55,107 nt of DNA from Saprospiraceae bacterium (lineage in GTDB: Bacteria > Bacteroidota > Bacteroidia > Chitinophagales > Saprospiraceae): the NCBI GenBank assembly GCA_013001595.1, contig JABDMH010000048.1, forward strand, positions 1 through 55,107. Reading direction: 5' to 3'. A model generated the notes under the pieces. The model did no database searches. It was not told where the DNA came from and saw only the letters and a program-made list of their open reading frames with translations. Shown here one piece after another: positions 10,811-19,611 of this stretch. How positions within the stretch are numbered: position 1 is the stretch's first letter; each line of letters begins with the position of its first letter. The position numbers and the translations under genes were made by a program.

Positions 10811-12283
10811 ATGACAGTCTTTGATGAATTAAGATTTAGAAACCTCCAGGCAAATACACGTAGGCATTTCTTAAAAAACTGCACCATGGGCATGGGTGCT
10901 CTTGCTATGGGGATGCTAACAGGATGTGCGAAAGCGGATTTAGTTACAAATGAATCAGTACGTTTTACTTCAGGTAGAACACTGAGTCATTATGCGGCCC
11001 GAGCTAAGCGAGTCATTTACATGCACATGGCGGGTTCACCTTCTCAACTCGAGCTTTTTGACTATAAACCTACATTAAACAGGCTGCATGATGAGCTATG
11101 TCCGCAGAGCTTACTTGAAGGGAAGAAGTTTGCTTTCATCAGTGGCGTGCCCAAAATGTTGGGGCATCAAGCCACATTTGCTCAGTATGGTCAATCAGGG
11201 ACCTGGATATCCAATCACCTGCCCTATTTTCAAGAAGTAGCCGATGAAGTATGTGTTTTAAAAGCCATGCACACGGATGAATTCAATCATGCACCAGCAC
11301 AATTGTTGCTTTATTCGGGAAGTCCACGTCTAGGTAGGCCCTCCATTGGCTCTTGGGTCACCTATGGCTTGGGTTCTGAAAATGAAGACTTGCCCGGGTT
11401 CGTGATATTGGTATCTGGTGGTAAAACACCTTCCGCTGGTAAAAGCGTATGGGGTAATGGGTTCTTGCCCTCTGTCTATCAGGGTGTACAGTGTAGATCT
11501 CAAGGTGATCCGGTACTCTACCTTAGCAATCCTGATGGAATGGATAGAAACTTGAGGAAGAAATCTATTGATGCCATTAATGACATCAATCGCCAAGAGT
11601 ATGAGATGGTCGGAGATCCTGAGATCATCACGCGCATTTCTCAATATGAGATGGCCTTTAAGATGCAAATGTCTGTACCGGAGGCCATGGACATCCACAA
11701 GGAACCTGCCTATATCCATGATATGTACGGCACCAGGCCCGGTGAGGCTAGTTTCGCCAACAACTGCCTGTTGGCTAGGCGGATGGCTGAAAAAGGTGTG
11801 AGATTCATACAATTGTTTCACTGGGGTTGGGATAGTCATGGAGCCGGCAAAGCGGAAGCACTAAATCATGGATTTATGGATCGTTGCCGAGAGGTAGATC
11901 AACCAATGACTGCCCTAATAAAAGATCTTAAGCAAAGAGGGCTTCTTGCCGATACTTTATTAATTTGGGGAGGCGAATTTGGAAGGACTCCTATGATGGA
12001 GAACCGGGGAGGTGCTACCAACCCGTTCGTGGGTAGAGATCATCATACCGATGCATTTACCATGTGGATGGCAGGTGGAGGTGTCAAAGGGGGCATGAGT
12101 TATGGAGAAACTGATGAAATCGGGTACTATGGTATACAGGATCAAGTGCATGTACATGATCTTCAAGCTACCCTCTTGCATTGCCTAGGGCTCAATCACG
12201 AAAAGCTCACTTATCGCTTTCAGGGTCGCGATTTTCGCCTGACAGATGTATCTGGTCATGTGCTGAAAGAAATTTTGTCTTAA
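10811..12283 (+). CDS. DUF1501 family protein, Tat-exported
   Basis: A 490-residue paralogue of the protein encoded at 6608. The twin-arginine signal is TRRHFLKNCTMGMGALAMG (arginines at 17-18), and a following LTGC could also allow lipid attachment. Shared DUF1501 motifs are [50 protein letters not shown] and DLQATLLHCLGLNHEKLT. It follows the PSCyt/CBM6-like/PSD1 gene by 7 bases and precedes the DUF2231-PSCyt1 gene by 33 bases. Function is unknown beyond membership of the sulfatase/alkaline-phosphatase fold group. The two copies, each paired with a PSCyt protein of different binding module, suggest division of labour between related substrates; that is inference. Confidence 0.92.
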   Translation: MTVFDELRFRNLQANTRRHFLKNCTMGMGALAMGMLTGCAKADLVTNESVRFTSGRTLSHYAARAKRVIYMHMAGSPSQLELFDYKPTLNRLHDELCPQSLLEGKKFAFISGVPKMLGHQATFAQYGQSGTWISNHLPYFQEVADEVCVLKAMHTDEFNHAPAQLLLYSGSPRLGRPSIGSWVTYGLGSENEDLPGFVILVSGGKTPSAGKSVWGNGFLPSVYQGVQCRSQGDPVLYLSNPDGMDRNLRKKSIDAINDINRQEYEMVGDPEIITRISQYEMAFKMQMSVPEAMDIHKEPAYIHDMYGTRPGEASFANNCLLARRMAEKGVRFIQLFHWGWDSHGAGKAEALNHGFMDRCREVDQPMTALIKDLKQRGLLADTLLIWGGEFGRTPMMENRGGATNPFVGRDHHTDAFTMWMAGGGVKGGMSYGETDEIGYYGIQDQVHVHDLQATLLHCLGLNHEKLTYRFQGRDFRLTDVSGHVLKEILS

Positions 12284-12316
12284 CGAAATTTATATAGAAG
12301 CTAATTTAGAAAGTAG

Positions 12317-13693
12317 ATGGATTTATTAGACTGGTTTGGGAGATTTCACCCTGCATTGGTACACTTTCCCATCGGGATATTGGTAGTGGGCGTGATTATG
12401 CAGTTTATTGCATATCGAAAACCCACTTTAAACTTAGATAAAGCTGTTTCCAACCTCTACCTAATCGGATTTGTCGCCGCATTTGTCGCCGCATTTGCAG
12501 GTTGGATGTTGGCGCAAGAGGGAGGATACCAAGCAGACACAATCTTCTGGCATCGATGGCTCGGAATATTAATGGTGGTGCTCGCCTTTGGGCTATACTG
12601 GAACTCCAGAAAAAACGAGGTTAATCACAAAACGATGCGCTGGGGAGGTATTGCTCTGGTACTAGGATTGATGTACACTGGACATCTAGGTGGCGAAATG
12701 ACCCACGGCCCTGAATATCTGCTGGAAAGTGCACCCGACTTTGTCAAAAAACTGGCCTCTTATGAAGAAGGCGCAAATTATACTGTCCTTTCAGATCCCG
12801 ACAGTGTCCGCATTTATGATGATCTCCTAAGGCCTGTTTTAGAGACTAAATGTTGGACCTGCCACGACGACAATTTGACCAAGGGTGGGTTAAATATGTC
12901 TTCCGAAGAAATGCTGTTGGAAGGTGGTCGCAACGGCTCAGTCATCGAGGGTACGGCAGAAGAATCAGAAATTTTCAAGCGTGTGACCATGGATCCAGCA
13001 CGTAGAAAGTATATGCCTCCCAAAGGAACACCCCTTAGCTATCAAGAAGTGAAGCTGCTTGAGTGGTGGATCGAGACAGGCGCCAGCTTTGATAAAAGGG
13101 TTACCGGGGTGGAAGTTCCTGAAAACATCCAAGCCATCTTATTGGCACGCCATGAACTCGACACTAAACCAAAGACCTTCTTGGAAAAGACAAAGGTAGA
13201 ACTTGTTCCAGAAGAAGTGATGATGAGCATTGCAGCTGAAGGATTTTCGATAAAGCCAATTGCTATGAACAGCAATTTTGTTGATGTACAGTGGAAGGGC
13301 ATCGATTCTCTTTCGGTTGATAAAGCAGCAGCAGCCCTGGCAGAGGCGAGTACACAAATAGCATGGCTTGACATGGGCAACGCCAACTTATCTGACGCAG
13401 GTATGATGCATCTCAGTAAGCTGGAAAATCTCGTGCGACTTAAGGTAGACAACAATCCAGTGACAGATGCAGGGGTAAAGCACCTCGAAAATCTTAAACA
13501 TCTGGAATCCCTAAATCTATATTCAACAAAAATATCAGATATTAGCGCCGATTATTTGACTGGTCTCAAAAGTCTGAAAAAACTCTTTGTATGGCAGACA
13601 GACTTTGGTAGCGATGCTGCAGAAAAATTGCAGTCATCGATTCCGGGTTTGGAAGTTGTGCAAGGATATACATTTGCCCAGCCCGCCCAATAG
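12317..13693 (+). CDS. DUF2231 membrane domain - PSCyt1 - leucine-rich repeat fusion protein
   Basis: A 458-residue protein in three parts. Residues 1-125 form about four membrane helices of the DUF2231 type (FHPALVHFPIG at 10-20, a second conserved histidine in WHRWLG near 79). Residues 165-260 are a PSCyt1 cytochrome domain with CWTCH at 179-183 and a distal YMPPKG segment. Residues 330-450 contain leucine-rich repeats (LVRLKVDNNPVTDAGVKHL and similar). The histidines in the membrane part could bind heme b, which would make this a membrane-anchored electron carrier for the PSCyt proteins encoded upstream; that is inference. It is the last gene of the compact + strand series; 177 bases separate it from the next gene. 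Confidence 0.88.
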   Translation: MDLLDWFGRFHPALVHFPIGILVVGVIMQFIAYRKPTLNLDKAVSNLYLIGFVAAFVAAFAGWMLAQEGGYQADTIFWHRWLGILMVVLAFGLYWNSRKNEVNHKTMRWGGIALVLGLMYTGHLGGEMTHGPEYLLESAPDFVKKLASYEEGANYTVLSDPDSVRIYDDLLRPVLETKCWTCHDDNLTKGGLNMSSEEMLLEGGRNGSVIEGTAEESEIFKRVTMDPARRKYMPPKGTPLSYQEVKLLEWWIETGASFDKRVTGVEVPENIQAILLARHELDTKPKTFLEKTKVELVPEEVMMSIAAEGFSIKPIAMNSNFVDVQWKGIDSLSVDKAAAALAEASTQIAWLDMGNANLSDAGMMHLSKLENLVRLKVDNNPVTDAGVKHLENLKHLESLNLYSTKISDISADYLTGLKSLKKLFVWQTDFGSDAAEKLQSSIPGLEVVQGYTFAQPAQ

Positions 13694-13870
13694 ATCCATT
13701 TCCAAAGACCGATCTGAGGCTTTCTCTTGTAGTCTGCCCATTGGTATGGCTATGAGAGGCTATCTCTCTTTCTTTGAACACACGACAAAACGCTTTTTAA
13801 TCAATAGGTACAAGTCCTGGCTCAGAATTTGCAGTTGGACAGCCTTTATCTTTTATTGATTGTATACGAA

Positions 13871-14926
13871 ATGGATAAACGTTCAACACGACGATCTTTT
13901 TTGAAAAGCAGTGCCTTAGTAGGAGCAGCAACAGTTGCTATTCCTCACGCTTCCTATGCCATACATCACCAATCACCTATGGTGGGAGAAATCGTTGGGT
14001 ATGGCGATCATACCTATAGGGTTGACAAGCATTGGGGCATTCAAGATCCCGGCAAAATTCCTGTGCGTCATTGCCATGAAATGGTGCAAGATAGTAAGGG
14101 TCGACTTCTGATGAGTACTACCCATATTAAAAATAACGTCATCATTTATGATAAATCAGGGCGAGTCTTAGATACTTGGGGAACGGACTATCCTGGTATC
14201 CATGGACTCACACTATCCAATGAAGGGGGTCAGGATTTTATATATCTGACAGACACGGAAAGACACATCGTCTGTAAGACTACCGTCACCGGAAAGGTGA
14301 TACAAACGTTCAACTACCCAAAAGAAGCTGCGGTATATCAAGATGCGAGACAGTTTGTCCCCACTGAAGTAGCCATAGCGCCTAATGGTGATTTGTATGT
14401 TGCTGATGGCTATGGTGAAAATTGGATTATCCAATACGATCAGCGAGGACGCTATATCAGACATTTCGGAGGTAAAGGTGATGGTCCAGATCAATTTGAT
14501 TGCTGTCACGGCATCACTGTAGATGATCGCGATCGCAAAAATCCCACCTTGTTGATCACCTCCAGATCAGCGCAATCTTTCAAACGGTTCACCTTAGAAG
14601 GCAAATATCTAGAGACCATAAAACTACCTGGATGTTGGATCTGTAGACCCGTCATTAAAGGTGATCTGCTATACTTTGCTGCCATCGGAACAAAAAGCTG
14701 GTGGGACTATGACGGTGTATTGCTCATCCTGGATCAGCAGAACAAGGTGGTAGCTGCTCCCGGTGCCGATCAAACGCTATTTCGTGACAATGATCTTTCA
14801 TCGATCGTTCATGATGGTCGTACATTTATGAATCCTCACGATGTATGCATAGATCAAGATGAAAACCTCTATGTCCCCCAGTGGTATTCTGGAAATACTT
14901 ACCCTATTAAATTGGGTAGGGTATAA
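13871..14926 (+). CDS. NHL-type beta-propeller protein, Tat-exported
   Basis: A 351-residue protein. I start it at ATG 13871, which directly precedes a twin-arginine signal (STRRSFLKSSALVGAATVA); an in-frame ATG at 13829 would add 14 residues before the signal. The mature part reads as a six-bladed propeller with repeated VxxxPNGDLYVADG and GITVDDRDR-type strands near residues 170-240, and ends in DVCIDQDENLYVPQW. Such propellers serve as binding proteins or as lyase/lactonase-like enzymes; no catalytic set can be assigned by eye. It has four closely spaced cysteines (CC near 213, CWIC near 257) that may form disulfides. Its stop lies 2 bases before the P450 start, so the two are probably translationally coupled. 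Confidence 0.85.
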   Translation: MDKRSTRRSFLKSSALVGAATVAIPHASYAIHHQSPMVGEIVGYGDHTYRVDKHWGIQDPGKIPVRHCHEMVQDSKGRLLMSTTHIKNNVIIYDKSGRVLDTWGTDYPGIHGLTLSNEGGQDFIYLTDTERHIVCKTTVTGKVIQTFNYPKEAAVYQDARQFVPTEVAIAPNGDLYVADGYGENWIIQYDQRGRYIRHFGGKGDGPDQFDCCHGITVDDRDRKNPTLLITSRSAQSFKRFTLEGKYLETIKLPGCWICRPVIKGDLLYFAAIGTKSWWDYDGVLLILDQQNKVVAAPGADQTLFRDNDLSSIVHDGRTFMNPHDVCIDQDENLYVPQWYSGNTYPIKLGRV

Positions 14927-14928
14927 GG

Positions 14929-16320
14929 ATGTCTTCACTACCCCGTCGACCGCCAGCAGTACCAAGATGGACCTCGATTATGAGGGCAGCCAAATTCGTC
15001 GCAAATCCGGTTCCGATATTGGACGGCAACTTAAAGACCTATGGTCCAACCTATCAATTTCATATTGGTGGTTTACAACCCGGACTAGTAACCATTGAGC
15101 CAAAAGTGATCCAGCATGTGCTACAAAAAAACCATCGTAACTATCGCAAATCCGCCATTCAGACCGGTATCCTAGCACACTACGTCGGTTGTGGACTGCT
15201 CACTTCAGATGGACCCTATTGGCTTCGACAGAGAAGGCTAATCCAGCCGGGATTTCACAGAGAGCGCTTAGCGGCCATTTTTACCCACATGAATACTGAA
15301 GTGGATCTCTATATTCGAAGGTTAAAGGAAACCATTAAGGAGCAACCTACCATAAACCTGTCTCGAGATATGCATCGGCTCGCCTTCAGGATCATAGCCA
15401 AAGCCCTATTCAGTAAGGCCCTTTCAGAAGAGAATCTAGCACTCCTGAGTAACCAGATCACAGAGCTGCAAAGCTACATCATTAGGGAAATCCGGCAACC
15501 ATTTTTACGCTGGTGGTTCCAACTCTCCGGTCAAAGAAACCGATATGAAAAACTAGCTCATGACACCAAGTCGATCATTAGAGAGCTGATTAACGAGAGA
15601 ATACATACACCAGAAAAGGAAGATGATCTGTTGCAAATGCTACTAGATGCACGCTACGCAGACACAGGCGAGGAAATGTCAGCAGAACAAGTGCTGGACG
15701 AGAGCTTGATCTTGTTTGTAGCTGGGCACGAAACGGCTGCTAATGCGCTTAGTTGGACATTCTATCTATTGGCTCAACATGAGGATAGATGCGCAGCATT
15801 ACAGCGAGAGAGCGATGCTATTTTCAATGATCAAATACCGAGTTTCTCCATGCTTCCAAGGCTGTCGTATGCCACCCAGGTGATTGAAGAGGCTATGCGT
15901 TTATATCCTCCAGCCTGGGTAATTGACAGAGTAGCTCTAGAAGACGATGAGGTCTCAGGATATCATATTGCAAAAAACACATTGATGATACTGTTTGTAT
16001 ATGGAGCTCACCGGAATCCCAAATTCTGGACCAGTCCAGATGCATTTGATCCCACCAGGTTTTCCCACGAAAATAAGGGCGGGATTGAACCATTCACGTA
16101 TTTTCCCTTTGGAGGAGGTCCAAGAATGTGTATTGGAAATAATTTTGCAATGATGGAAATGCAACTCATCGTGAGTAGACTATCACACCATTTTAACTTC
16201 GAATTGGTTAATAAATCAGATCCTGGTTTAATGCCCATGATTACGCTGCGCTCGAGTTCAGATATATATTTCAAAGTCCAGCCCCGAAGAGATCATGTTG
16301 TTCAGGACCCGTTTATCTAG
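14929..16320 (+). CDS. Cytochrome P450
   Basis: A 463-residue P450 with all core motifs. The I-helix has AGHETAANAL (near residue 265), the K-helix ExxR is EEAMRLYP, and the heme loop is FPFGGGPRMCIG with the cysteine ligand near 402, followed by NNFAMMEMQ. Overall it resembles the CYP4/CYP102-like fatty-acid-hydroxylase side of the family more than ferredoxin-dependent classical bacterial P450s; that is judged by motif style only. No signal peptide is seen, so it acts in the cytoplasm. No ferredoxin or reductase is encoded nearby, so its redox partner is elsewhere. The gap of 2 bases after the exported NHL protein is unusual, because the two products should act on opposite sides of the membrane. 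Confidence 0.95.
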   Translation: MSSLPRRPPAVPRWTSIMRAAKFVANPVPILDGNLKTYGPTYQFHIGGLQPGLVTIEPKVIQHVLQKNHRNYRKSAIQTGILAHYVGCGLLTSDGPYWLRQRRLIQPGFHRERLAAIFTHMNTEVDLYIRRLKETIKEQPTINLSRDMHRLAFRIIAKALFSKALSEENLALLSNQITELQSYIIREIRQPFLRWWFQLSGQRNRYEKLAHDTKSIIRELINERIHTPEKEDDLLQMLLDARYADTGEEMSAEQVLDESLILFVAGHETAANALSWTFYLLAQHEDRCAALQRESDAIFNDQIPSFSMLPRLSYATQVIEEAMRLYPPAWVIDRVALEDDEVSGYHIAKNTLMILFVYGAHRNPKFWTSPDAFDPTRFSHENKGGIEPFTYFPFGGGPRMCIGNNFAMMEMQLIVSRLSHHFNFELVNKSDPGLMPMITLRSSSDIYFKVQPRRDHVVQDPFI

Positions 16321-16591
16321 TCTCGGCGACAGACATTTTTCATCAATTTTTCCATGTTTGGAGCAAAATGCGCCATATATTGGAGACATGGGCATATCTG
16401 TTCCCAAGAATGCTATTTTGCTACTGTCAAATGAAAATCAAGATGAGCCCGCTCAAGCCCCTGCTGAAAATCTGACTATGGGCATACTTTTTTGTATGGT
16501 CCAGGACTAGTGTCGGGTGGCAATAGATATATAAAGTTAAGGGCCAATAGCAATTTGAGATGCCCAGCAAGCGAATCGAAAAAAAAGAAGT

Positions 16592-18016
16592 ATGACTGAT
16601 ATTAATTTTATTGGATTTAGCCTAGTACTAGGCTCGATGTTATTTGGGTGCCAGGCAAATGAAAGTGCTACATCGCTCCAGATAAAGCCTAATATTATTT
16701 ACATACTGGCTGACGACTTAGGGTATGGCGATCTTGGATGTTACAGCCAGGAGATGATCAAGACTCCTAATCTGGATAAGATGGCCGCTGAAGGCATGCG
16801 CTTTACGCAACACTATGCCGGATCAACAGTTTGTGCTCCTTCACGTTGTGCACTCATGACTGGGTATCATACTGGTCATGCAACAATACGAGGCAATAAA
16901 CGGGTACCTTTGAGTTCCCAGGACACGACCATTGCTTCGGTCTTACAAAATGCTGGATACCAAACTGGATTGATTGGCAAATGGGGATTGGGTGAAACTG
17001 GTTCTGAAGGAACCCCCAATCAACAAGGTTTTGACTTCTTCTATGGATATCAAAATCAGACACGGGCACACAACTACTATCCCGATTACTTGTGGCGGAA
17101 CAACGAAAAGGAGATGCTCCCCAATGAAGTAGTATATGAAGAGAAAGGCTATGCCAAAGGTATCGGGAGTGCTGCCTCAAAAAAAGTGACGTATTCTCAT
17201 GATCTCTTTACTCAAGAATCCCTTGATTTTATCGAGCACGCACAGTCGGAACCCTTTTTCCTATACCTAGCCTATACCATACCGCACACGAATAATCAGC
17301 ATAAGCTAGTGTCTGATCACGGTCAAGAAGTACCCGATCTAGGGATCTACGAAAATGAAAATTGGTCCGAAGTGCAGAAGAGTACCGCTGCCATGATCAG
17401 CCGAATGGATCGAGATATTGGATCAATCATTGAAAAGATCAAGGAGCTTGGATTAGATCAACGAACGGTCGTCTTTTTTAGTAGTGATAATGGTCCACAT
17501 AGCGAAGGCCGGAATGACCCCCATTTTTTCGATAGCAATGGCCCCTTTCAAGGCATTAAACGGGACCTTACAGAGGGGGGAATACGGGTGCCATTCATCG
17601 TACGCTGGCCAGGAACCATAACACCCGGAACCGTCAGTAGCACACCTTCTGCATTTTGGGACTTTTTTCCAACAGCCTGTGATATAGCCACTATTACTGC
17701 GCCTAACGATATTGACGGGACAAGTTTGTTACCTACACTGATGGGGTCTGGTGACATTCAGCATGATCGTCCTCTTTACTGGGAGTTTCACGAACAAGAT
17801 GGAAAGCAAGCCATTCTCCAGCATCCTTGGAAGGGCATAAAGGTGGGAGTAAAATCCAATCCTGATACGATCTTGATGGTCTACAATCTTGATCAAGATC
17901 CCGGTGAGACTGAAGATGTTGGGAAAATCCATCCTGAAATCAAAGCTAATTTGGCCAAGCTCTTGCAGCAAAGTCGCACCAAGTCAGAGGAGTTCTTATT
18001 CCCCTGGGAAGAGTAA
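16592..18016 (+). CDS. Sulfatase lipoprotein (arylsulfatase-like)
   Basis: A 474-residue sulfatase. Its N-terminal signal ends in SMLFGC (cysteine 20), so it is probably a lipoprotein. Family motifs are clear: PNIIYILADDLGYGDLGC with metal-binding aspartates at 41-42, and CAPSRCALMTG at 81-91, where Cys81 is the residue converted to formylglycine in the C-x-P-S-R signature. Further family features are the GLIGKWGLG segment and FFSSDNGPHSEG with the metal-binding DN pair. It hydrolyses sulfate esters, probably on a carbohydrate. An anaerobic-type or FGE-type maturation enzyme must be encoded elsewhere. It lies 271 bases after the P450 and faces the gene at 18025 convergently. Its presence fits the idea that this locus treats a sulfated substrate. 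Confidence 0.93.
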   Translation: MTDINFIGFSLVLGSMLFGCQANESATSLQIKPNIIYILADDLGYGDLGCYSQEMIKTPNLDKMAAEGMRFTQHYAGSTVCAPSRCALMTGYHTGHATIRGNKRVPLSSQDTTIASVLQNAGYQTGLIGKWGLGETGSEGTPNQQGFDFFYGYQNQTRAHNYYPDYLWRNNEKEMLPNEVVYEEKGYAKGIGSAASKKVTYSHDLFTQESLDFIEHAQSEPFFLYLAYTIPHTNNQHKLVSDHGQEVPDLGIYENENWSEVQKSTAAMISRMDRDIGSIIEKIKELGLDQRTVVFFSSDNGPHSEGRNDPHFFDSNGPFQGIKRDLTEGGIRVPFIVRWPGTITPGTVSSTPSAFWDFFPTACDIATITAPNDIDGTSLLPTLMGSGDIQHDRPLYWEFHEQDGKQAILQHPWKGIKVGVKSNPDTILMVYNLDQDPGETEDVGKIHPEIKANLAKLLQQSRTKSEEFLFPWEE

Positions 18017-18017
18017 G

Positions 18018-18054
18018 CCAGGGCTCAGTGAGCACCTTCCATGACCCTGGTTTT
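18018..18054 (+). terminator. Possible terminator of the sulfatase gene
   Basis: CCAGGG at 18018-18023 and CCCTGG at 18045-18050 can pair, followed by TTTTAT. The loop is long (21 bases) and the element lies partly inside the convergent gene's 3' end, so the call is weak. Confidence 0.35.
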
Positions 18055-18930
18055 ATATAGCTTCACTTCGGGAAACTCCAAAATTTTATTGGGTTCCAGG
18101 CAATGTATCCGATGGGTCCACCAACGGGTTTCTCCCTTGGTATAAATGATTCGTCCATCCTCTGGGCGATAGAATATCGACTTGATATCTGGCACCGTAT
18201 CCAGTGGCGCAAAAGGTGTAAATTCCTCATCCGGAATTTGAAAACTCCAGGCACCTTCGTGTGTAGTCAGAAGCAATAAATTTTCAGAGACCGCAACTAG
18301 GTCATGCCCGCTCTCACCCGGCAGGATCCAAGAATGCTCTTTTTTTAGAAATGGCTTATCAGAGGACCATGCGCCCAAACTGTAGGCACGTAATTCATCA
18401 AATCCCAAGGCAAAGATTCGCTGGTGTTTTGGCATCCACACGACCCCATGTCCTGAGTATAGACTGTCTCTATAAATGGGTTCATTGGAATGTCTTGGAT
18501 CGAACAATTCAAGTGCGTTGCCTCCATTTGCAATTGACAATGCAACTACAATCCTTCCATTTGGCAGCAGTTCCGCAGAGTGAGCATTGGGAACTTGGGC
18601 ATGAAATTCAATCTTCTTATCCTCAATATTTAGTAGTATAACACCCCCTCCAGAAGACGTAATTAACAGTTGAGTATCGTTAGCTACAGGCTTACAATCA
18701 TCCGTGGGTATCATTTTTTTCCGGAAGTCAGGATCAAGCTCATACGCATTTTCAACACTCCATCGCCAGGTGATCTCTTGGTCCTCTTGATCAAAGGGAT
18801 CATGTTTAATGATCAATACTTGATTGTCTCCACATGCCACCAAAGTCTCTTGGGCTGGGCATACCTGTACGACAAATACAAAAATGGACAAGAAAATCAA
18901 TGTGTGCATCGGTCTCAATTTTAATCTCAC
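18025..18930 (-). CDS. Secreted beta-propeller-like protein (DUF6528-like)
   Basis: A 301-residue protein with a signal peptide (hydrophobic residues about 8-24, cleavage near CPAQ). The mature part consists of short repeated beta-strand units: TLVACGDNQVLIIKHD, QLLITSSGGGVILLN, RIVVALSIANGGNALELFD, QRIFALGFDELRAY and NLLLLTTHEGAWSF. This suggests a propeller, and the opening VACGDNQV is reminiscent of DUF6528. ATG at 18906 (MHTLIF) is an alternative start. The function is unknown. It ends 8 bases from the convergent sulfatase gene and closes the accessory locus, so a role in binding a breakdown product is conceivable but not shown. Confidence 0.65.
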   Translation of the reverse strand: MRLKLRPMHTLIFLSIFVFVVQVCPAQETLVACGDNQVLIIKHDPFDQEDQEITWRWSVENAYELDPDFRKKMIPTDDCKPVANDTQLLITSSGGGVILLNIEDKKIEFHAQVPNAHSAELLPNGRIVVALSIANGGNALELFDPRHSNEPIYRDSLYSGHGVVWMPKHQRIFALGFDELRAYSLGAWSSDKPFLKKEHSWILPGESGHDLVAVSENLLLLTTHEGAWSFQIPDEEFTPFAPLDTVPDIKSIFYRPEDGRIIYTKGETRWWTHRIHCLEPNKILEFPEVKLYKTRVMEGAH

Positions 18931-19018
18931 GGTGCTAAGATCGCCTTTCTAAATAAACCTTTCACACCTAGAGTCGGTCTATGAGATCTTGTGGTATGAT
19001 GCTGAATCCTTCCTACCA

Positions 19019-19237
19019 CTACTCTTTTTCAAGATCCATCTCAATATTCCGCATGATTTCCATGTTCTTACGTAGGTGAGTCCTCCTTGTCGCCTCCGGC
19101 AGTTTTTGCAGGATGCTAATCAATAGTCTAAAAGCCGGATCCGTCTCTACCCTCATCTTTAAAACCTCCAATTCAGATGGTCTTAGAGTCCCCTTAAAAT
19201 AGGCCTTGAGCAGCCAAGTGATTTTCGATCTTATCAT
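19019..19237 (-). CDS. Small hypothetical protein, resembles the N-terminus of a sigma-factor partner
   Basis: A 72-residue, charged, soluble protein without signal peptide. The segment LLKAYFKGTLRPSELEVLK, followed by DPAF, follows the pattern seen at the start of many Bacteroidota anti-sigma or sigma-linked proteins (a YLxGxL-type helix, acidic linker, DPxL). The 49-residue frame at 24679-24828 shows the same pattern. It is divergent from the broken sigma-factor gene at 19612, 374 bases away. It could be a truncated remnant of a longer regulator or a genuine short protein. Confidence that it is expressed is modest. Confidence 0.45.
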   Translation of the reverse strand: MIRSKITWLLKAYFKGTLRPSELEVLKMRVETDPAFRLLISILQKLPEATRRTHLRKNMEIMRNIEMDLEKE

Positions 19238-19611
19238 CCTGTTTCATACTACTACAAGCTTACTCGCTTCTTCAATATACAGGCCGCTGTGATTTTCTGA
19301 TTCCGCCCAATAGCGGGTCTTTACGTCAGTATGGTACGTATTTGCTCAGTGATCGCGCAAAAAAAATTCACAAGGCTAAATCAATAGATATTTAGCAAAT
19401 GAAGCATATAAGTGGTTGTTCAACCGGTGTGAGTGGTATAAATAGTGGATAGAAGGTTATCAAATCCCCATCGGCATTATTGACTATACCGGTCCACTTT
19501 CTACGAAATTGTGAGAGATTGGGCAAAATTGAAAAGTATTGTTAAATTAAAGCATCACATCAAATATCTTGTCAGAGGTGCCGCTTTTCTAGAATCCAAG
19601 GTATCCGTCTG
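19238..19611. other. Gene-free stretch upstream of the sigma pseudogene
   Basis: No reading frame or RNA gene seen. A short inverted repeat, CCGCCCAATAGCGG near 19306, is present but lacks a T-run. The stretch would contain the former promoter of the sigma gene and that of the 72-residue gene; neither is recognisable with confidence. Confidence 0.35.

Noticed and set aside
16295-16510. 71-codon frame between the P450 and sulfatase genes
   Set aside because: It overlaps the P450 end in another frame, shows no motif or domain, and has an irregular composition.
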